From assembly GCF_016616885.1 (NCBI RefSeq), contig NZ_CP067102.1:3810501-3874500 (forward strand): a stretch of DNA of 64,000 nt. Reading direction: 5' to 3'. Positions 1-8,862 of this stretch are shown here, one piece after another. This stretch comes from Bradyrhizobium diazoefficiens. Lineage in GTDB: Bacteria; Pseudomonadota; Alphaproteobacteria; Rhizobiales; Xanthobacteraceae. The notes under the pieces were generated by a model. The model was not told the DNA's origin, ran no database searches, and saw only the letters and a list, made by a program, of their open reading frames with translations. Numbering within the stretch: position 1 is the stretch's first letter; each line of letters starts with the position of its first letter. The position numbers and the translations under genes are program-made.

Positions 1-642
1 CCTGCCCTGAAGCCTGCGCCGGCCAAGGAAAAGGCGCCGCAATCATCGCCACAGAAGCAGGCCTCGCACGAGCCGCAGCAGAAGCAGCCGCCGCCACAGC
101 CATCGCAGGCGCCACCGCAACAGCCGCCGCCTCAGCTTCAGGCGGCGCAGCCGCCACCTCCGGCGATGCCGCAGCCGCAGGCCGCGCCGCCGGCTTATCG
201 GGCGCCGGAGCCTGATGTCACCGTCAAATACGGCGTGATGCTGGGCCTGCCGCCCGAATTGCCGCTCGGGCCGAAGGACGCGCCCAAAGACGGGCTCAAG
301 GATGACGGCGGCGATGCCAAGGATTCGATCGGCGCCAAGTTGCCGCCCGAGGTCATTGCCGAGCTTCGCCGGCGCCTGAGGAGCTGTTCGAAACTTCCGG
401 CCGGGGTCGCACCGACCGATGCCGTGCACATCAAGCTGCGTGCGGTGCTCGCCACCGACGGCACGCTGGCGCGCCCGCCGATCCTGATCGAGGCCCCGCC
501 GTCTGCGAAGGGCGTGGCCATCGTGAAGTCCGCGATGAGCGCGCTGCAGGATTGCCAGCCCTACAAGATGTTGCCTGTCGACAAGTACGACGAATGGAAG
601 GTGATGGACCTGTCGTTCACGCCGGGGGATTTCGGGTCTTAG
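1..642 (+). CDS. Proline/glutamine-rich protein with TonB/TolA-like C-terminus (5' end missing)
   Basis: The frame is open from the first base of the window, so the start lies upstream. The visible 213 residues begin with a Lys/Pro/Gln/Ala-rich stretch (about residues 1-70), which is typical of a periplasm-spanning linker. A compact domain follows with two cysteines, one in RSCSKLP and one in LQDCQPYKMLP, and a closing WKVMDLSFTP strand. This is the pattern of TolA/TonB C-terminal domains, in which a Cys pair and the segment QPY precede the last strand. The role is inferred as an envelope-spanning protein of the Tol or TonB type. A specific partner cannot be named without the N-terminus. Stop at 640-642. 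Confidence 0.75.
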   Translation, partial: PALKPAPAKEKAPQSSPQKQASHEPQQKQPPPQPSQAPPQQPPPQLQAAQPPPPAMPQPQAAPPAYRAPEPDVTVKYGVMLGLPPELPLGPKDAPKDGLKDDGGDAKDSIGAKLPPEVIAELRRRLRSCSKLPAGVAPTDAVHIKLRAVLATDGTLARPPILIEAPPSAKGVAIVKSAMSALQDCQPYKMLPVDKYDEWKVMDLSFTPGDFGS

Positions 643-1366
643 CCGGTGCAAATTGCCTGTCGAGCAAAACACCGCGAATGCTGTCAATCCCGTCTCGTAA
701 AAATATTCCGCTTTACCGAAATTAGGAAATGACGTATGTCTTGCGGCATCCCGGCTCATCCTTGAGGGGCGATCGTACGTCGTCACGAATTGCGAGGCGG
801 GCTTGCGGTGGACGCGGCAGCGTCGGCGCGAGAGGTGCGGGCAGGGCGGGTAGTCCCTGTGAGCCCGCAACCGCGTGCGGATGAGCGGCGCTGTTCAGTT
901 CGTCTCGCCAACATTTCGATGGCTACGTGCACGATGCCATCGAACCCTGTGGCAACAGACGAACGCGCGTACGGCAAAACCGTGTGGTCCTGGCCGTCGT
1001 TGCTACGGTCAAGCCTGTCGCGGAGGTGTGGAGCGCCCAACCGGGTCAACCGCATCGTCAATTCGCGGGGCGAGGGAGGCCAGAAGGAACTCGGCTCCCG
1101 GGAGAGCACGGCATAAGCCGTCAACCCATCGCGCAGGGAAGGCCGAGTGATTGGCACCACCTGTATGCTGCTGTGCGGTTCTTCCTGCGTGTGCTTTTCG
1201 CGCAGTGGACCGCGGGTGCGAGGTCAGCACCCGGCCTTCCCTGCGCCCTCTTGGAGATGAGGGTCGCGTGGTCAAGCAAAGCTCGGGCGGATTGCGCCGC
1301 GAGAATGCGAAGGTGTGTCTGGAGCCAGAAAATGCAGAACTCGAGGAAACGCACAAAACTCTACGA
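643..1366. other. 724-base stretch without a convincing gene; probable degenerate interspersed repeat
   Basis: No frame here has a ribosome binding site, a recognisable domain and coherent codon use together. The six-frame translations of about 783-1366 (reverse-strand phrases such as SLRDGLTAYAVLS and GQDHTVLPYA) resemble spurious hypothetical-protein fragments that I remember recurring in Bradyrhizobium genome annotations. That would make this one copy of a dispersed, non-coding repeat. Only one copy is in this window, so the repetition cannot be shown from the sequence itself. Confidence 0.4.
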
Positions 1367-1515
1367 CCGTCACCCTGAGGTGCGCGCTCTGCGGCGCAAC
1401 CGCGCCGCGGAGCAAGCCTCGAAGGGCGACGGCCAGGGTGCATCCGGGCCGTTCATCCTTCGAGGCTCCGCCTGCGATGCATTCGCATCGCAGGCCTCGC
1501 GCCTCAGGATGACGG
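1367..1515 (+). repeat. Palindromic interspersed repeat, family A, copy 1
   Basis: The element opens with CCGTCACCCTGAGG and closes with CCTCAGGATGACGG, so its ends are inverted repeats. Internally it carries GCCTCGAAGGGCGACGG and TTCATCCTTCGAGGCTCC plus a small ATGC/GCAT hairpin. A second copy with the same order of blocks lies in the opposite orientation at 57420-57550, which shows that it is dispersed. It sits between a probable degenerate repeat and the 3' end of the DUF599 gene. Confidence 0.85.
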
Positions 1516-1541
1516 ATGAAGAGAAGCACGCGCTACCAATT

Positions 1542-2207
1542 TCATCCCTGATGACCGCGCTTCGGCGCCTCGTCCACGACCACATCCGGCGCCATCGCCG
1601 ACCATGCGCTCGATGCAAACTGCCGTCGCCAGGTCACGATCACCACGGCGGCCGTGGTCACGAACAGCACCCAGGGGCTGACGAACCAGCCGAGATAGCC
1701 GAGCGCGAAGAAGAAGGCGCGCTGGCCGCGGTTGAAGTGGCGGCCGGCGGATTCGAACACGCGCGTGGTGCGGATGACATGGGCCTCGGCCTCCGGCGTG
1801 TCGCGTTGCGCAGCCGGCGGCATGCCGCCGTAGAGGATCGCGACATAGTTGAACAGGCGATAGGCCCAGGCGAATTTGAAGAAGGCGTAGACGCAGATCA
1901 GCACCAGGTTGCCCAGAATGGTGATGGCGTCGTTGGTCGCGTGCAGCAGCGCCAGCGCGCCGCCGAGCGCGAACAGGCTGGTGGAGGCGAAGAAGGCGGT
2001 GCCGTTCTGCAGCGAGGCCATGATCTGCATGTCGACCATGCGCGCGTCGCGGTCGAGCAGGCGGCGGACCCAGACCTCGCGATAGCGGTTCATCCGCGCC
2101 GACAGGCTGTCGCGGCCATAGGCGGAATGCTCGAGCGTGGCGGCATAGACCAGCCATTCGATGATGAAGAAGCCGACGGCGGTGATGTCGACCCAATGCC
2201 TGCTCAT
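1542..2207 (-). CDS. DUF599 family membrane protein
   Basis: The 221-residue product begins MSRHWVDITAVGFFIIEW and reads on into WVRRLLDRDARMVDMQIMASL, which I recognise as the DUF599 family of bacterial inner-membrane proteins of unknown function. Four hydrophobic segments are visible, at about residues 8-24, 70-92, 98-116 and 172-200, which suggests a four-helix membrane protein. The ATG at 2207 is chosen because GGAG lies just upstream in CGCGAGGAGAGAGAC. A longer frame reaches 2363 but would leave that ribosome binding site inside the gene. It is divergent from the GST gene and 124 bases from it. Confidence 0.85.
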   Translation of the reverse strand: MSRHWVDITAVGFFIIEWLVYAATLEHSAYGRDSLSARMNRYREVWVRRLLDRDARMVDMQIMASLQNGTAFFASTSLFALGGALALLHATNDAITILGNLVLICVYAFFKFAWAYRLFNYVAILYGGMPPAAQRDTPEAEAHVIRTTRVFESAGRHFNRGQRAFFFALGYLGWFVSPWVLFVTTAAVVIVTWRRQFASSAWSAMAPDVVVDEAPKRGHQG

Positions 2208-2331
2208 GTCTCTCTCCTCGCGAGGATCGCAACGATTGCCACGCGGGTTGAGTTGCGGCAACGATTGATTGGCGGCAGGTGATGGCGTTAAAAGCAGCCG
2301 CATCCAGTGGACGCACGGAAGGACCAGTGAC

Positions 2332-2994
2332 ATGGCAGCTCTCAAGCTCGCGACCGGCAACAAGAACTACTCGTCATGGTCGATGCGGCCCTGGCTTGCG
2401 CTGCGCGCCAACGACATCCCGTTCGTGGAGACGGTGATCCCGCTCTACACCGACAATCCCGCGGACAAGGAGCAGATCCTGTCCTTCAGCCGCGCCGGCA
2501 AGGTGCCGGTGCTGGTCGACGGCGACATCACGGTGTGGGATTCGCTCGCCATCATCGAATATATCGCCGAGCGTTATCCGGAAGTGAAGCTGTGGCCCGA
2601 TGACGTCGCGGCCCGCGCCTTTGCCCGTTCGGTATGCGCCGAGATGCATTCCGGCTTCACGGCCTTGCGCAACGAATGCGGCATGAACCTGCACCGTCCC
2701 GTGCGTCCCGTGACGCTGTCGGCGGACGCCAAGGCCAATGTCGCGCGCGTGCAAGAGATCTGGCGCGCGTGCCGGACCCGCTACGGTGCCGGCGGGCCGT
2801 TCCTGTTCGGCCGCTTCGGCGCGGCCGATGCGATGTACGCGCCGGTCGTGCATCGCTTCCGGACCTACGCCATCGAGGTTACGCCGGAGACCAAGGCCTA
2901 CATGGACACGATGATGGCGATGCCGGCGTTCCAGGAATGGACACGCGATGGCCTCGCCGAAACGCTTGTCATCGAAAAGTTCGAGAACGTGTAG
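2332..2994 (+). CDS. Glutathione S-transferase family protein
   Basis: The 220-residue product has an N-terminal thioredoxin-like domain (residues 1-80) and an all-helical C-terminal domain. The opening NKNYSSWSMRPWLALRA carries the likely catalytic Ser and the helix-1 signature. KVPVLVDGD with the cis-proline and WDSLAIIEYIAERYP form the glutathione-binding half (SNAIL/TRAIL-like motif). Members conjugate or isomerise small electrophiles with glutathione in the cytosol, and the substrate here is unknown. The ATG at 2332 follows GGAAGGACCAGTGAC. It is divergently arranged with the DUF599 gene. Confidence 0.9.
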   Translation: MAALKLATGNKNYSSWSMRPWLALRANDIPFVETVIPLYTDNPADKEQILSFSRAGKVPVLVDGDITVWDSLAIIEYIAERYPEVKLWPDDVAARAFARSVCAEMHSGFTALRNECGMNLHRPVRPVTLSADAKANVARVQEIWRACRTRYGAGGPFLFGRFGAADAMYAPVVHRFRTYAIEVTPETKAYMDTMMAMPAFQEWTRDGLAETLVIEKFENV

Positions 2995-3005
2995 TCGGGA
3001 TTGTG

Positions 3006-3047
3006 ATTGAGCGCCGCTTGACGGCATGCAGGCTTGCGGCGCTCAAT
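3006..3047 (+). terminator. Inverted repeat downstream of the GST gene, possible terminator
   Basis: ATTGAGCGCCGC at 3006-3017 and GCGGCGCTCAAT at 3036-3047 are perfect 12-base arms with an 18-base loop, starting 11 bases after the GST stop. There is no T tract, so it may act as an mRNA-stabilising or weak termination hairpin and not as a strong intrinsic terminator. Confidence 0.4.
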
Positions 3048-3081
3048 CTGGTGAAACGATCGGCAAGAAGAGGGGACGGAT

Positions 3082-3450
3082 ATGGGAATTCTGGACTCGC
3101 TGGAGAACAATCCCGCATTGCGCAGCGCGCTTGGCCAGCTCGGCGCCGCCGTCCTGCCGGCCGTGATGAACGAGGTGCTCGGCAGCAACAACCAGGGCGG
3201 CTTGGGTGCGATTGTCGCAAAGCTCCAGCAGGCGGGCTTTGGCGACCAGGTCAAATCCTGGCTCGGTAACGGCCAGAACCTGCCGATCTCGGCCGACCAG
3301 CTCCGCGCCGTGCTCGGCAACGACACCGTCCGCCAGCTTGCGGCGCGCTACAACATCCCGGTCGACCAGCTGGGCGAGATCCTGGCCCAGGAGCTGCCCA
3401 AGGCCGTGGATCAGGCAAGCCCGCAGGGCCATCTGCCTCATGGCGCCTGA
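3082..3450 (+). CDS. YidB family protein (DUF937)
   Basis: The 122-residue product begins MGILDSLENNPALRSALGQLG and contains GGLGAIVAKLQQAGFGDQVKSWLGNGQNLPIS, the signature of the YidB/DUF937 family. The rest (LRAVLGNDTVRQLAARYNIP) forms the second helical repeat typical of these proteins. The function of the family is not established. The ATG follows AAGAGGGGACGGAT. It stands alone between the GST gene and a small hypothetical gene. Confidence 0.9.
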   Translation: MGILDSLENNPALRSALGQLGAAVLPAVMNEVLGSNNQGGLGAIVAKLQQAGFGDQVKSWLGNGQNLPISADQLRAVLGNDTVRQLAARYNIPVDQLGEILAQELPKAVDQASPQGHLPHGA

Positions 3451-3634
3451 GGCCTGGTTCCAGCGGTAGTCCAGCTCGGCTGTGTTCCCATTATCGTCCT
3501 GAAAAGACTTCAAAATTGGTAGGTTGCATGCTCGCATGAGGCTGGCCAAAAACGCCGCATGCGTGCTATACAGCGGCTGGGTTTCCAGCCGGCCTCGCAG
3601 TGGGACCACGGGCGAGGCAGGCGTTGTTTGAGTG

Positions 3635-3838
3635 ATGGAGAGGGTGTTGAAGCACAAATTCCCGATTGGAACGCGCGTATTGTTCACGGCCAGCAACGTC
3701 GCGCGTCCGGCTGCCAGTGGCTCGTATGAGATCATCCGCCTGCTGCCGACGGACGGTGACGACTGCCAATACCGGATCAAGAGCTCGACCGAAGCCTTCG
3801 AACGGGTCGCCAAGGAAAGCCAGCTCGCGCAATCCTGA
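3635..3838 (+). CDS. Small conserved-looking hypothetical protein
   Basis: The product is 67 residues with a KFPIGTRVLFTAS segment and a YEIIRLLPTDGDDCQYRIKSS segment. It reads like a small beta-barrel or SH3-like fold that begins with a basic strand. I cannot name a family. A GTG directly precedes the chosen ATG, and neither has a strong ribosome binding site, so the start is uncertain by a few codons. Third-position G+C is typical of the surrounding genes, which supports it being real. Confidence 0.6.
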   Translation: MERVLKHKFPIGTRVLFTASNVARPAASGSYEIIRLLPTDGDDCQYRIKSSTEAFERVAKESQLAQS

Positions 3839-3993
3839 CGGATGACGGCGCTGCGCATTGGTGTCGCGGACGAATCTGCTTCCTCCGCCGTCAAAAGGCC
3901 CGTTTCGGCCCGACAAGGTGGGCCGGGGGCAGTTGCCGAATAGCGGTGCTCGCTTGACCATTCGCTCTTTGCTCGCGTGAGGGGACATCGCGC

Positions 3994-4977
3994 ATGAACT
4001 GGGCATGGGCTTCGTCGCTCGACGAAATCTGGCGCTCGCCGGCCTTACCGATGTGGATGACGCTGGCGGCTGCCGGCTTCTTCGGACTGATCCTGATGAT
4101 TACGCTGCTGCGCGCCGAGAGATCGGTGGCCAACGGTGCGCTGACCGTCATCACGCTGCTCGCCATTGCCATCGCGGTGGCCGCCACCGTTCGCGTTTAT
4201 GGTCCGGCGGGAGAGGCCGCTCCAGCCGAGGCCCGCGCGCAAGCTGCGGTAGTTGCGAGCCTGCCGGCGCTGTCCTGCCTCGACGATCTCGCCGGTGATG
4301 CCGTGGCCATTGGCTGCGAGAAGGCGCTGTTCGGGGCGCCCGACGCTGTGGCTGCCGCCGTCGCCTACACCGCGGCCAGGATCGACCGACTGACCGAGCT
4401 CGGCGATGCCGCGACCGCCAACAACAGTCTGAGCTTGGACATGAGGGTGCTGCGCAAGTCGCTGGAGCGCGATCGCTACGGGCTCGTCGCGCAAGTGCTG
4501 GTCGCGCGCAACGGCTGCACCCAGTTCGATTGCGCCGCCTTCCGCTCGTTGACCGATCAGCAGCGGGTCGCTGCCAATATGGATGCCCATCTCTACGATA
4601 TGCTGGTGGCACGCTATGCGCCGACCTGGAACGTGCCCGCTGCTGCGCCGGCGATGCCAGCCTCGGCGGCGCTTGCGGGACTGCCGGCGTCGATGCCGAC
4701 GGGCAAGCCGACCAATGCCGAGTTCCCGAGCGCCTCGTCGACGCCGCCGGTGAGCATCATGAATCCGGAGCCGTCCACGCGCCAGGCACCGGCCGCCAAC
4801 GCTGCAGCGCCGGCGCCACGCGCCCCGGCTGCGACCTCGGCACAGGCCGCCGCGCCTGCGGCACCTGCTGCGAAGAAACCGCCGGCGCCGAAGGCTGCGC
4901 GTGCGCCGGCCGCCGCCGCGCCGGTTCCACTCGCGCCGCCGCCGGGCTCGGCTCCCGCGGCTGCGGATAACAACTAG
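3994..4977 (+). CDS. Membrane-anchored hypothetical protein with Ala/Pro-rich tail
   Basis: The product is 327 residues. Two hydrophobic helices are visible at about residues 21-39 and 50-67. A helical middle domain with four cysteines (LSCLDDL, IGCEKAL, NGCTQFDCAAF) runs to about residue 210. A long low-complexity Ala/Pro tail follows, with only a few lysines. The layout suggests a membrane protein with a periplasmic, possibly disulfide-bonded domain and a wall-spanning tail. I do not recognise the family. GAGGGGACATCGCGC before the ATG supports the start. Confidence 0.75.
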   Translation: MNWAWASSLDEIWRSPALPMWMTLAAAGFFGLILMITLLRAERSVANGALTVITLLAIAIAVAATVRVYGPAGEAAPAEARAQAAVVASLPALSCLDDLAGDAVAIGCEKALFGAPDAVAAAVAYTAARIDRLTELGDAATANNSLSLDMRVLRKSLERDRYGLVAQVLVARNGCTQFDCAAFRSLTDQQRVAANMDAHLYDMLVARYAPTWNVPAAAPAMPASAALAGLPASMPTGKPTNAEFPSASSTPPVSIMNPEPSTRQAPAANAAAPAPRAPAATSAQAAAPAAPAAKKPPAPKAARAPAAAAPVPLAPPPGSAPAAADNN

Positions 4978-5019
4978 TTCGGCTTTGAAAACCCGTGGCT
5001 GGCCCGCTAATGCTGGGCC

Positions 5020-5460
5020 ATGCCACTTCATCTGATCAAGCTTGCCGTCGGCTGCGACTCCGTCAAGGAATTGAAGGGGTGGATCGCCGAGCGGATGCAG
5101 ACGGCCAAGAAAAAAGGCCTGCCGCAACACCACATCCACATCACCCGCATGGTGCCCAAGCGCGACGCCGAGATTCTGGCGGGCGGATCGCTCTATTGGG
5201 TCATCAAGGGCGAGATTGCCGCGCGCGAGAAGATCATCGGCATAGAGCCGTTCCGCGACAAGGACGGCATCGGGCGCTGCCGCATCGTGATGCAGCCGAA
5301 GGTGGTCTCGGTGTCGCCGCGGCCGATGCGCCCGTTCCAGGGCTGGCGCTATCTCGCCGATGATTCCGTGCCGCCCGATCTCGGCAAGTCCGCAGCAGGC
5401 TCCATCGCGGCGATGCCGGAGCCAATGCGGCGTGAGCTGCGCGATCTCGGGCTGCTCTAA
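5020..5460 (+). CDS. DUF1489 family protein
   Basis: The 146-residue product begins [21 protein letters not shown] and contains THI-type strands, [17 protein letters not shown] and [18 protein letters not shown]. It ends near [10 protein letters not shown], the pattern of the DUF1489 family found almost only in alphaproteobacteria. Function is unknown. Its stop overlaps the 3' end of panC by four bases on the opposite strand, so the two genes are convergent. Confidence 0.88.
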   Translation: MPLHLIKLAVGCDSVKELKGWIAERMQTAKKKGLPQHHIHITRMVPKRDAEILAGGSLYWVIKGEIAAREKIIGIEPFRDKDGIGRCRIVMQPKVVSVSPRPMRPFQGWRYLADDSVPPDLGKSAAGSIAAMPEPMRRELRDLGLL

Positions 5461-6308
5461 ACCGCAATATTGTCGATCAGCCGCGTCGCGCCGAGCTTGG
5501 CTGCGACCAGGATCCGCAGCGGACCGTCCTTGCGCGAGCTGACCGGCGCCAGCGTCTCGGCATGACGGAGCTCGAAATAGTCGAGCGCAAGGCCGGCTGC
5601 CTTGATCATCTCGGCGCCGCGCGCCATCGCGGTCGTGATGGCTTCGCCGGCTTGGATCCGCCCGGCGCTGCCCTTCATGGCGCGGTAGAGGACGGTGGCG
5701 GTCTGGCGCTCCTCGGGCGAGAGGTAGACGTTGCGCGAGGACATCGCGAGCCCGTCGCGCTCGCGCACCGTGCGGGAGCCGATCACCTTCACGCCGAGGT
5801 CGAGGTCGCGGGCCATCTGCGTTACGACTCGCAGCTGCTGAAAGTCCTTCTCGCCGAAGATCGCGACGTCCGGCCGGCATTGCGTGAACAGCTTGCCAAC
5901 GACGGTGGCGACGCCGCCGAAGAAATGTGGGCGGAAGCGGTCCTCGAGGCCGGCCAGTGCCGGTCCCTCCGGAACGATTCGCGTCGCAAAGTCCTCCGGA
6001 TACATCGCCTCGACTCCGGGGTGCCAGACGATGTCGACATCCTCGGCCGCAAGCTTGGCGATGTCGGCCTTCCAGGTTCGCGGGTACGCACCGAAATCTT
6101 CGGTCGGGGCGAACTGGGTTGGATTGACGAAGATCGACACAACGACGCGGCTCGCACGTCGCTTCGCCAGGAGCACCAGCGACACATGCCCGTCATGGAG
6201 TGCCCCCATCGTCGGAACCAGCGCGACCGTGGCCTTTCGCTTGCGAAGATTGTCGATGGCGCGTCGCAGGGCGGGCACCGTGCGGGTGATCAAGGGGCTT
6301 CGTGACAT
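5457..6308 (-). CDS. panC: Pantoate--beta-alanine ligase (pantothenate synthetase)
   Basis: The 283-residue enzyme joins pantoate and beta-alanine with ATP to give pantothenate, the last step before coenzyme A synthesis. [13 protein letters not shown] near residue 32 holds the HIGH-type nucleotide-binding motif. Further motifs are [17 protein letters not shown], the GEKDFQQL segment, and [13 protein letters not shown], the KMSKS-equivalent loop. Length matches the family (about 280). It is divergent from mipZ with 270 bases between them, and convergent with the DUF1489 gene. No panB is nearby. Confidence 0.97.
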   Translation of the reverse strand: MSRSPLITRTVPALRRAIDNLRKRKATVALVPTMGALHDGHVSLVLLAKRRASRVVVSIFVNPTQFAPTEDFGAYPRTWKADIAKLAAEDVDIVWHPGVEAMYPEDFATRIVPEGPALAGLEDRFRPHFFGGVATVVGKLFTQCRPDVAIFGEKDFQQLRVVTQMARDLDLGVKVIGSRTVRERDGLAMSSRNVYLSPEERQTATVLYRAMKGSAGRIQAGEAITTAMARGAEMIKAAGLALDYFELRHAETLAPVSSRKDGPLRILVAAKLGATRLIDNIAV

Positions 6309-6578
6309 CAGGACTCGGAGATCGTTGGGGGTGGGCGCCTGCTGCGCGTCCGGCTAACCTTAACAAGCGGCGGTCGTGGACGCCATGCATCGACATGCGG
6401 CACAGCATCCTCCGCAACGAGCGTGTCGCGCCCTTGCGGGCTGGATCACAGACGCAACACCGCGACACGATTCATGATGAAGACCAGCGCACTGCGATTT
6501 CGTCATCCTGTCACGCATTTCACTTGACCGCAGACGCGGCCAACTCGAAGATATTGTTTAGGGGTGTTGAGGATCGCC

Positions 6579-7502
6579 ATGCTTGTGCAGGCTAGCCAAA
6601 GCCAATCCGGCTCGGCGCACGTCGTCGTGCTCGGCAATGAAAAGGGCGGATCCGGCAAATCGACCACCGCCCTGCACATCGCAGTTGCGCTCCTGAAGGC
6701 CGGCCAGCGCGTCGCCACCATTGACCTCGACTGCCGCCAGCAAAGCTTCACGCGCTACGTCAACAACCGTTCTGCCTGGGCGCGCCGGACCAAGCTCGAT
6801 CTCGAGCTGCCGACGCATCGCTGCATCAAGCTCGGCGAGACCATGCAGGTCGCCGAGAACGAGAATTCCGAGTTCCTTCAATTCATGGAGGCGGTCTCGG
6901 CGGTCGAGAGCAATTTCGACTTCATCGTCATCGATACGCCCGGCACCGACAGCTATCTGATGCGGCTTGCCCATTCGATGGCCGATACGCTGGTCACGCC
7001 GATCAACGACAGCTTCCTCGATTTCGACGTGCTCGGCACCGTCGATCCCGCCAATTACGCGGTGACAGGGGAAAGCCATTACGCGGAGATGGTCCGCGAC
7101 GTCAGGCGCAAGCGCCGCCAGCTTGACGGCTCGACGACCGACTGGATCGTGGTGCGCAATCGCCTGTCGATGCTCGGCTCCCGCAACAAGCAACTCGTCG
7201 CCGACGGACTGAAGGATCTGTCGCTGCGGCTCGGCTTCCGCTACGTCGACGGCTTCGCCGAGCGCGTCGTCTATCGCGAGTTTTTTCCGCGCGGCCTGAC
7301 GGCGCTCGACGAGATCGACGAGGCCACGCTCGGCATGCGGCCCAATCTCGGCCATCTCACCGCGCGGGAAGAGGTGACGAGCCTGCTCCGCCAGCTCAAG
7401 CTGCCGCTCGACGAGCGCGGCCGCCGCCGTGCGGCAAATCGCGCCGAGTGGTTCAGTCAGGTCGACAAGCCGCTCGAGGTTCACGACATCCTCGGCGCCT
7501 AG
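6579..7502 (+). CDS. mipZ: Division-plane positioning ATPase MipZ
   Basis: The 307-residue ParA/MinD-type ATPase has the deviant Walker A motif KGGSGKST near residue 20, the LDCRQQS switch segment and the Walker B-like FIVIDTPG near residue 120. NDSFLDFDVLG and REFFPRGLTALDE are MipZ hallmarks. In Caulobacter, MipZ binds ParB at the origins and inhibits FtsZ polymerisation, which places the division site at mid-cell. No parB lies nearby, as usual. The ATG at 6579 is preferred over an upstream GTG because TTGAGGATCGCC places GAGG about seven bases before it. Two GANTC (CcrM) motifs lie in the upstream gap at 6312 and 6469. Confidence 0.92.
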   Translation: MLVQASQSQSGSAHVVVLGNEKGGSGKSTTALHIAVALLKAGQRVATIDLDCRQQSFTRYVNNRSAWARRTKLDLELPTHRCIKLGETMQVAENENSEFLQFMEAVSAVESNFDFIVIDTPGTDSYLMRLAHSMADTLVTPINDSFLDFDVLGTVDPANYAVTGESHYAEMVRDVRRKRRQLDGSTTDWIVVRNRLSMLGSRNKQLVADGLKDLSLRLGFRYVDGFAERVVYREFFPRGLTALDEIDEATLGMRPNLGHLTAREEVTSLLRQLKLPLDERGRRRAANRAEWFSQVDKPLEVHDILGA

Positions 7503-7678
7503 GACGGTACGCCGCTACTTCCGGGCGATCATCGTAGCCGGTTCCCGCGGGAACTGAGCGCGCTCAAAGCCGTTTCATTCAATGTTAATCGCGAAATTGA
7601 ACCCGATCGAGACGGGTTGCGTCGGATGGACATCTACATCCGGACGTAGCGGTATCGGAACGAGGTGCCCACCATTTG

Positions 7679-7692
7679 TGTGCGCCGCACAA
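7679..7692. promoter_or_regulatory. Palindromic operator-like site, PhaR-type motif
   Basis: TGTGCGCCGCACA at 7679-7691 is a perfect odd-length palindrome, and the 12 bases TGCGCCGCACAA (7681-7692) are identical to those in the phasin promoter region at 12751-12762. They fit a consensus TGCRNYGCASMA that I recall for the PHB regulator PhaR of Bradyrhizobium. The site lies 151 bases before the hydrolase gene. The rest of the 340-base gap shows an AT-rich stretch near 7745-7755 but nothing else I can name. Confidence 0.5.
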
Positions 7693-7842
7693 TGAAAGGG
7701 CTGCCGGATCACAAAATTTAGCCTTCCTGTCACGCGGCTGTGACATATATTAGGGAATAGGCGCGAAGGGGCCGAAGAGCTCCTCGAACAACACGATTTT
7801 CAACAGGGATCAGGCCGCAAGAGCCTGAGGCTGAGGACGAAA

Positions 7843-8703
7843 ATGAAGCGTGGAATTGCCGTTCTGGTTTTTGTCAGTGCGCTCTGCGGCGTCGCCTATG
7901 TCACGGCGAGCAAGTGGGCCATCAAGCACGAGACCATCACCTTCTACGATCCTTCGCGCGACAACCGTCCCGTGCCTGTCGACATCGCGATCCGCCGCGA
8001 CAAGGAAATGCAGGCCAATGCCGGCATGATCACCATGCCGGTCGCAGTGGTCAATCACGGCAACACCGTCAAGAACACCGAGTACGGCTTCCTTGCCAAC
8101 GTCTTTGCGGCGCGCGGCTATCTCGTCCTCAGCCCGCAGCATGATTTGCCGACCGATCCGCCGATGGTGACCAAGCCCGGCGAGCTCTATGTCGGCCGCC
8201 TGCCGCAGATCCTGCGCGGCGTTGCCAACATCCATCTGGCGCTGCAGGAGATGAAGAAGGTTCAGCCCAACGCTGACTATTCGCGGGTGACGATGGTCGG
8301 CCATTCCATGGGCGGCGACATCACGATGTATTTCGCCAAGCAGTACCCGGATGAGGTCAAAAAGGTCGTGACGCTGGACAATCTCCGCGTTCCCTTCGTC
8401 ACCGCCGGCAAGTTTAAGATCCTGTCGTTCCGTTCCAAGGATCCGCAGTTCAAGACCGATCCGGGCGTGATCCCGACTGACGAAGAGTGCGAGAAGGCCG
8501 GTATTCAGGTCGTGAAGACCGACTTCCAGCACAACGACATGCGTGACACCGGCCCGGATGGTGCCAAGAATTCGATCCAGGGCATGCTTGATAAATTCCT
8601 GAGCGACACTGACAGCGCGATCGCGCCGGTCGACACCACGTCGTCGCCGCCGAAGGTGCTCGAGCCCGGCCCGGTCGCTCTGATGGCACCCGCCAAAAGC
8701 TGA
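7843..8703 (+). CDS. Secreted or membrane-anchored alpha/beta hydrolase
   Basis: The 286-residue product starts with an uncleaved or cleavable hydrophobic segment (GIAVLVFVSALCGVAYVTA, residues 4-22). An alpha/beta-hydrolase core follows. VVNHGNT is the oxyanion-side strand and MVGHSMGGDITMYFAKQYP carries the nucleophile elbow GHSMG near residue 152. The catalytic His is probably in FQHNDM near residue 229. The substrate is unknown. The predicted location is the periplasmic side of the inner membrane. A palindrome shared with the phasin promoter region lies upstream, which hints at co-regulation with polyhydroxybutyrate metabolism. The start follows TGAGGACGAAA. The stop codon sits inside a 17-base tandem repeat. 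Confidence 0.85.
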   Translation: MKRGIAVLVFVSALCGVAYVTASKWAIKHETITFYDPSRDNRPVPVDIAIRRDKEMQANAGMITMPVAVVNHGNTVKNTEYGFLANVFAARGYLVLSPQHDLPTDPPMVTKPGELYVGRLPQILRGVANIHLALQEMKKVQPNADYSRVTMVGHSMGGDITMYFAKQYPDEVKKVVTLDNLRVPFVTAGKFKILSFRSKDPQFKTDPGVIPTDEECEKAGIQVVKTDFQHNDMRDTGPDGAKNSIQGMLDKFLSDTDSAIAPVDTTSSPPKVLEPGPVALMAPAKS

Positions 8704-8739
8704 TCTGAAACAAGAGCTGATCTGAAACAAGAGCTGATC
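8698..8739 (+). repeat. 17-base tandem repeat, about 2.5 copies, spanning a stop codon
   Basis: The unit AGCTGATCTGAAACAAG occurs at 8698-8714 and 8715-8731, followed by eight more bases of a third copy. The hydrolase stop TGA (8701-8703) is in the first unit, so the duplication lies at the 3' edge of the gene. Confidence 0.85.
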
Positions 8740-8766
8740 CATTCAGCATAGCTGGAAACACGTCTC

Positions 8767-8800
8767 AAAGCCTCCGTCGGCTTCCGCCTGCGGAGGCTTT
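8767..8800 (+). terminator. Intrinsic terminator-like hairpin after the hydrolase gene
   Basis: AAAGCCTCCG (8767-8776) and CGGAGGCTTT (8791-8800) form a perfect 10-base stem around a 14-base loop, with a short TTT at the 3' side. It separates the hydrolase gene from the VWA gene. Confidence 0.65.
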
Positions 8801-8862
8801 GCACATTGACCGGGCGGGGCACGCAATCCACATTGGTGGCATGAGACCAAGTGTGACCTCAG

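Noticed and set aside
927..2282. A 451-residue plus-strand frame crossing the repeat and the DUF599 gene
   Set aside because: It joins non-coding repeat DNA with the antisense of DUF599. No domain or start signal supports it.
3006..3047. A riboswitch or small RNA at the 12-base inverted repeat after the GST gene
   Set aside because: It is a simple hairpin without any conserved aptamer features. It is listed only as a possible terminator.
4045..5880. A 611-residue reverse-strand frame
   Set aside because: It overlaps three well-supported genes (hypothetical membrane protein, DUF1489, panC in another frame) and is Arg-rich without any motif.
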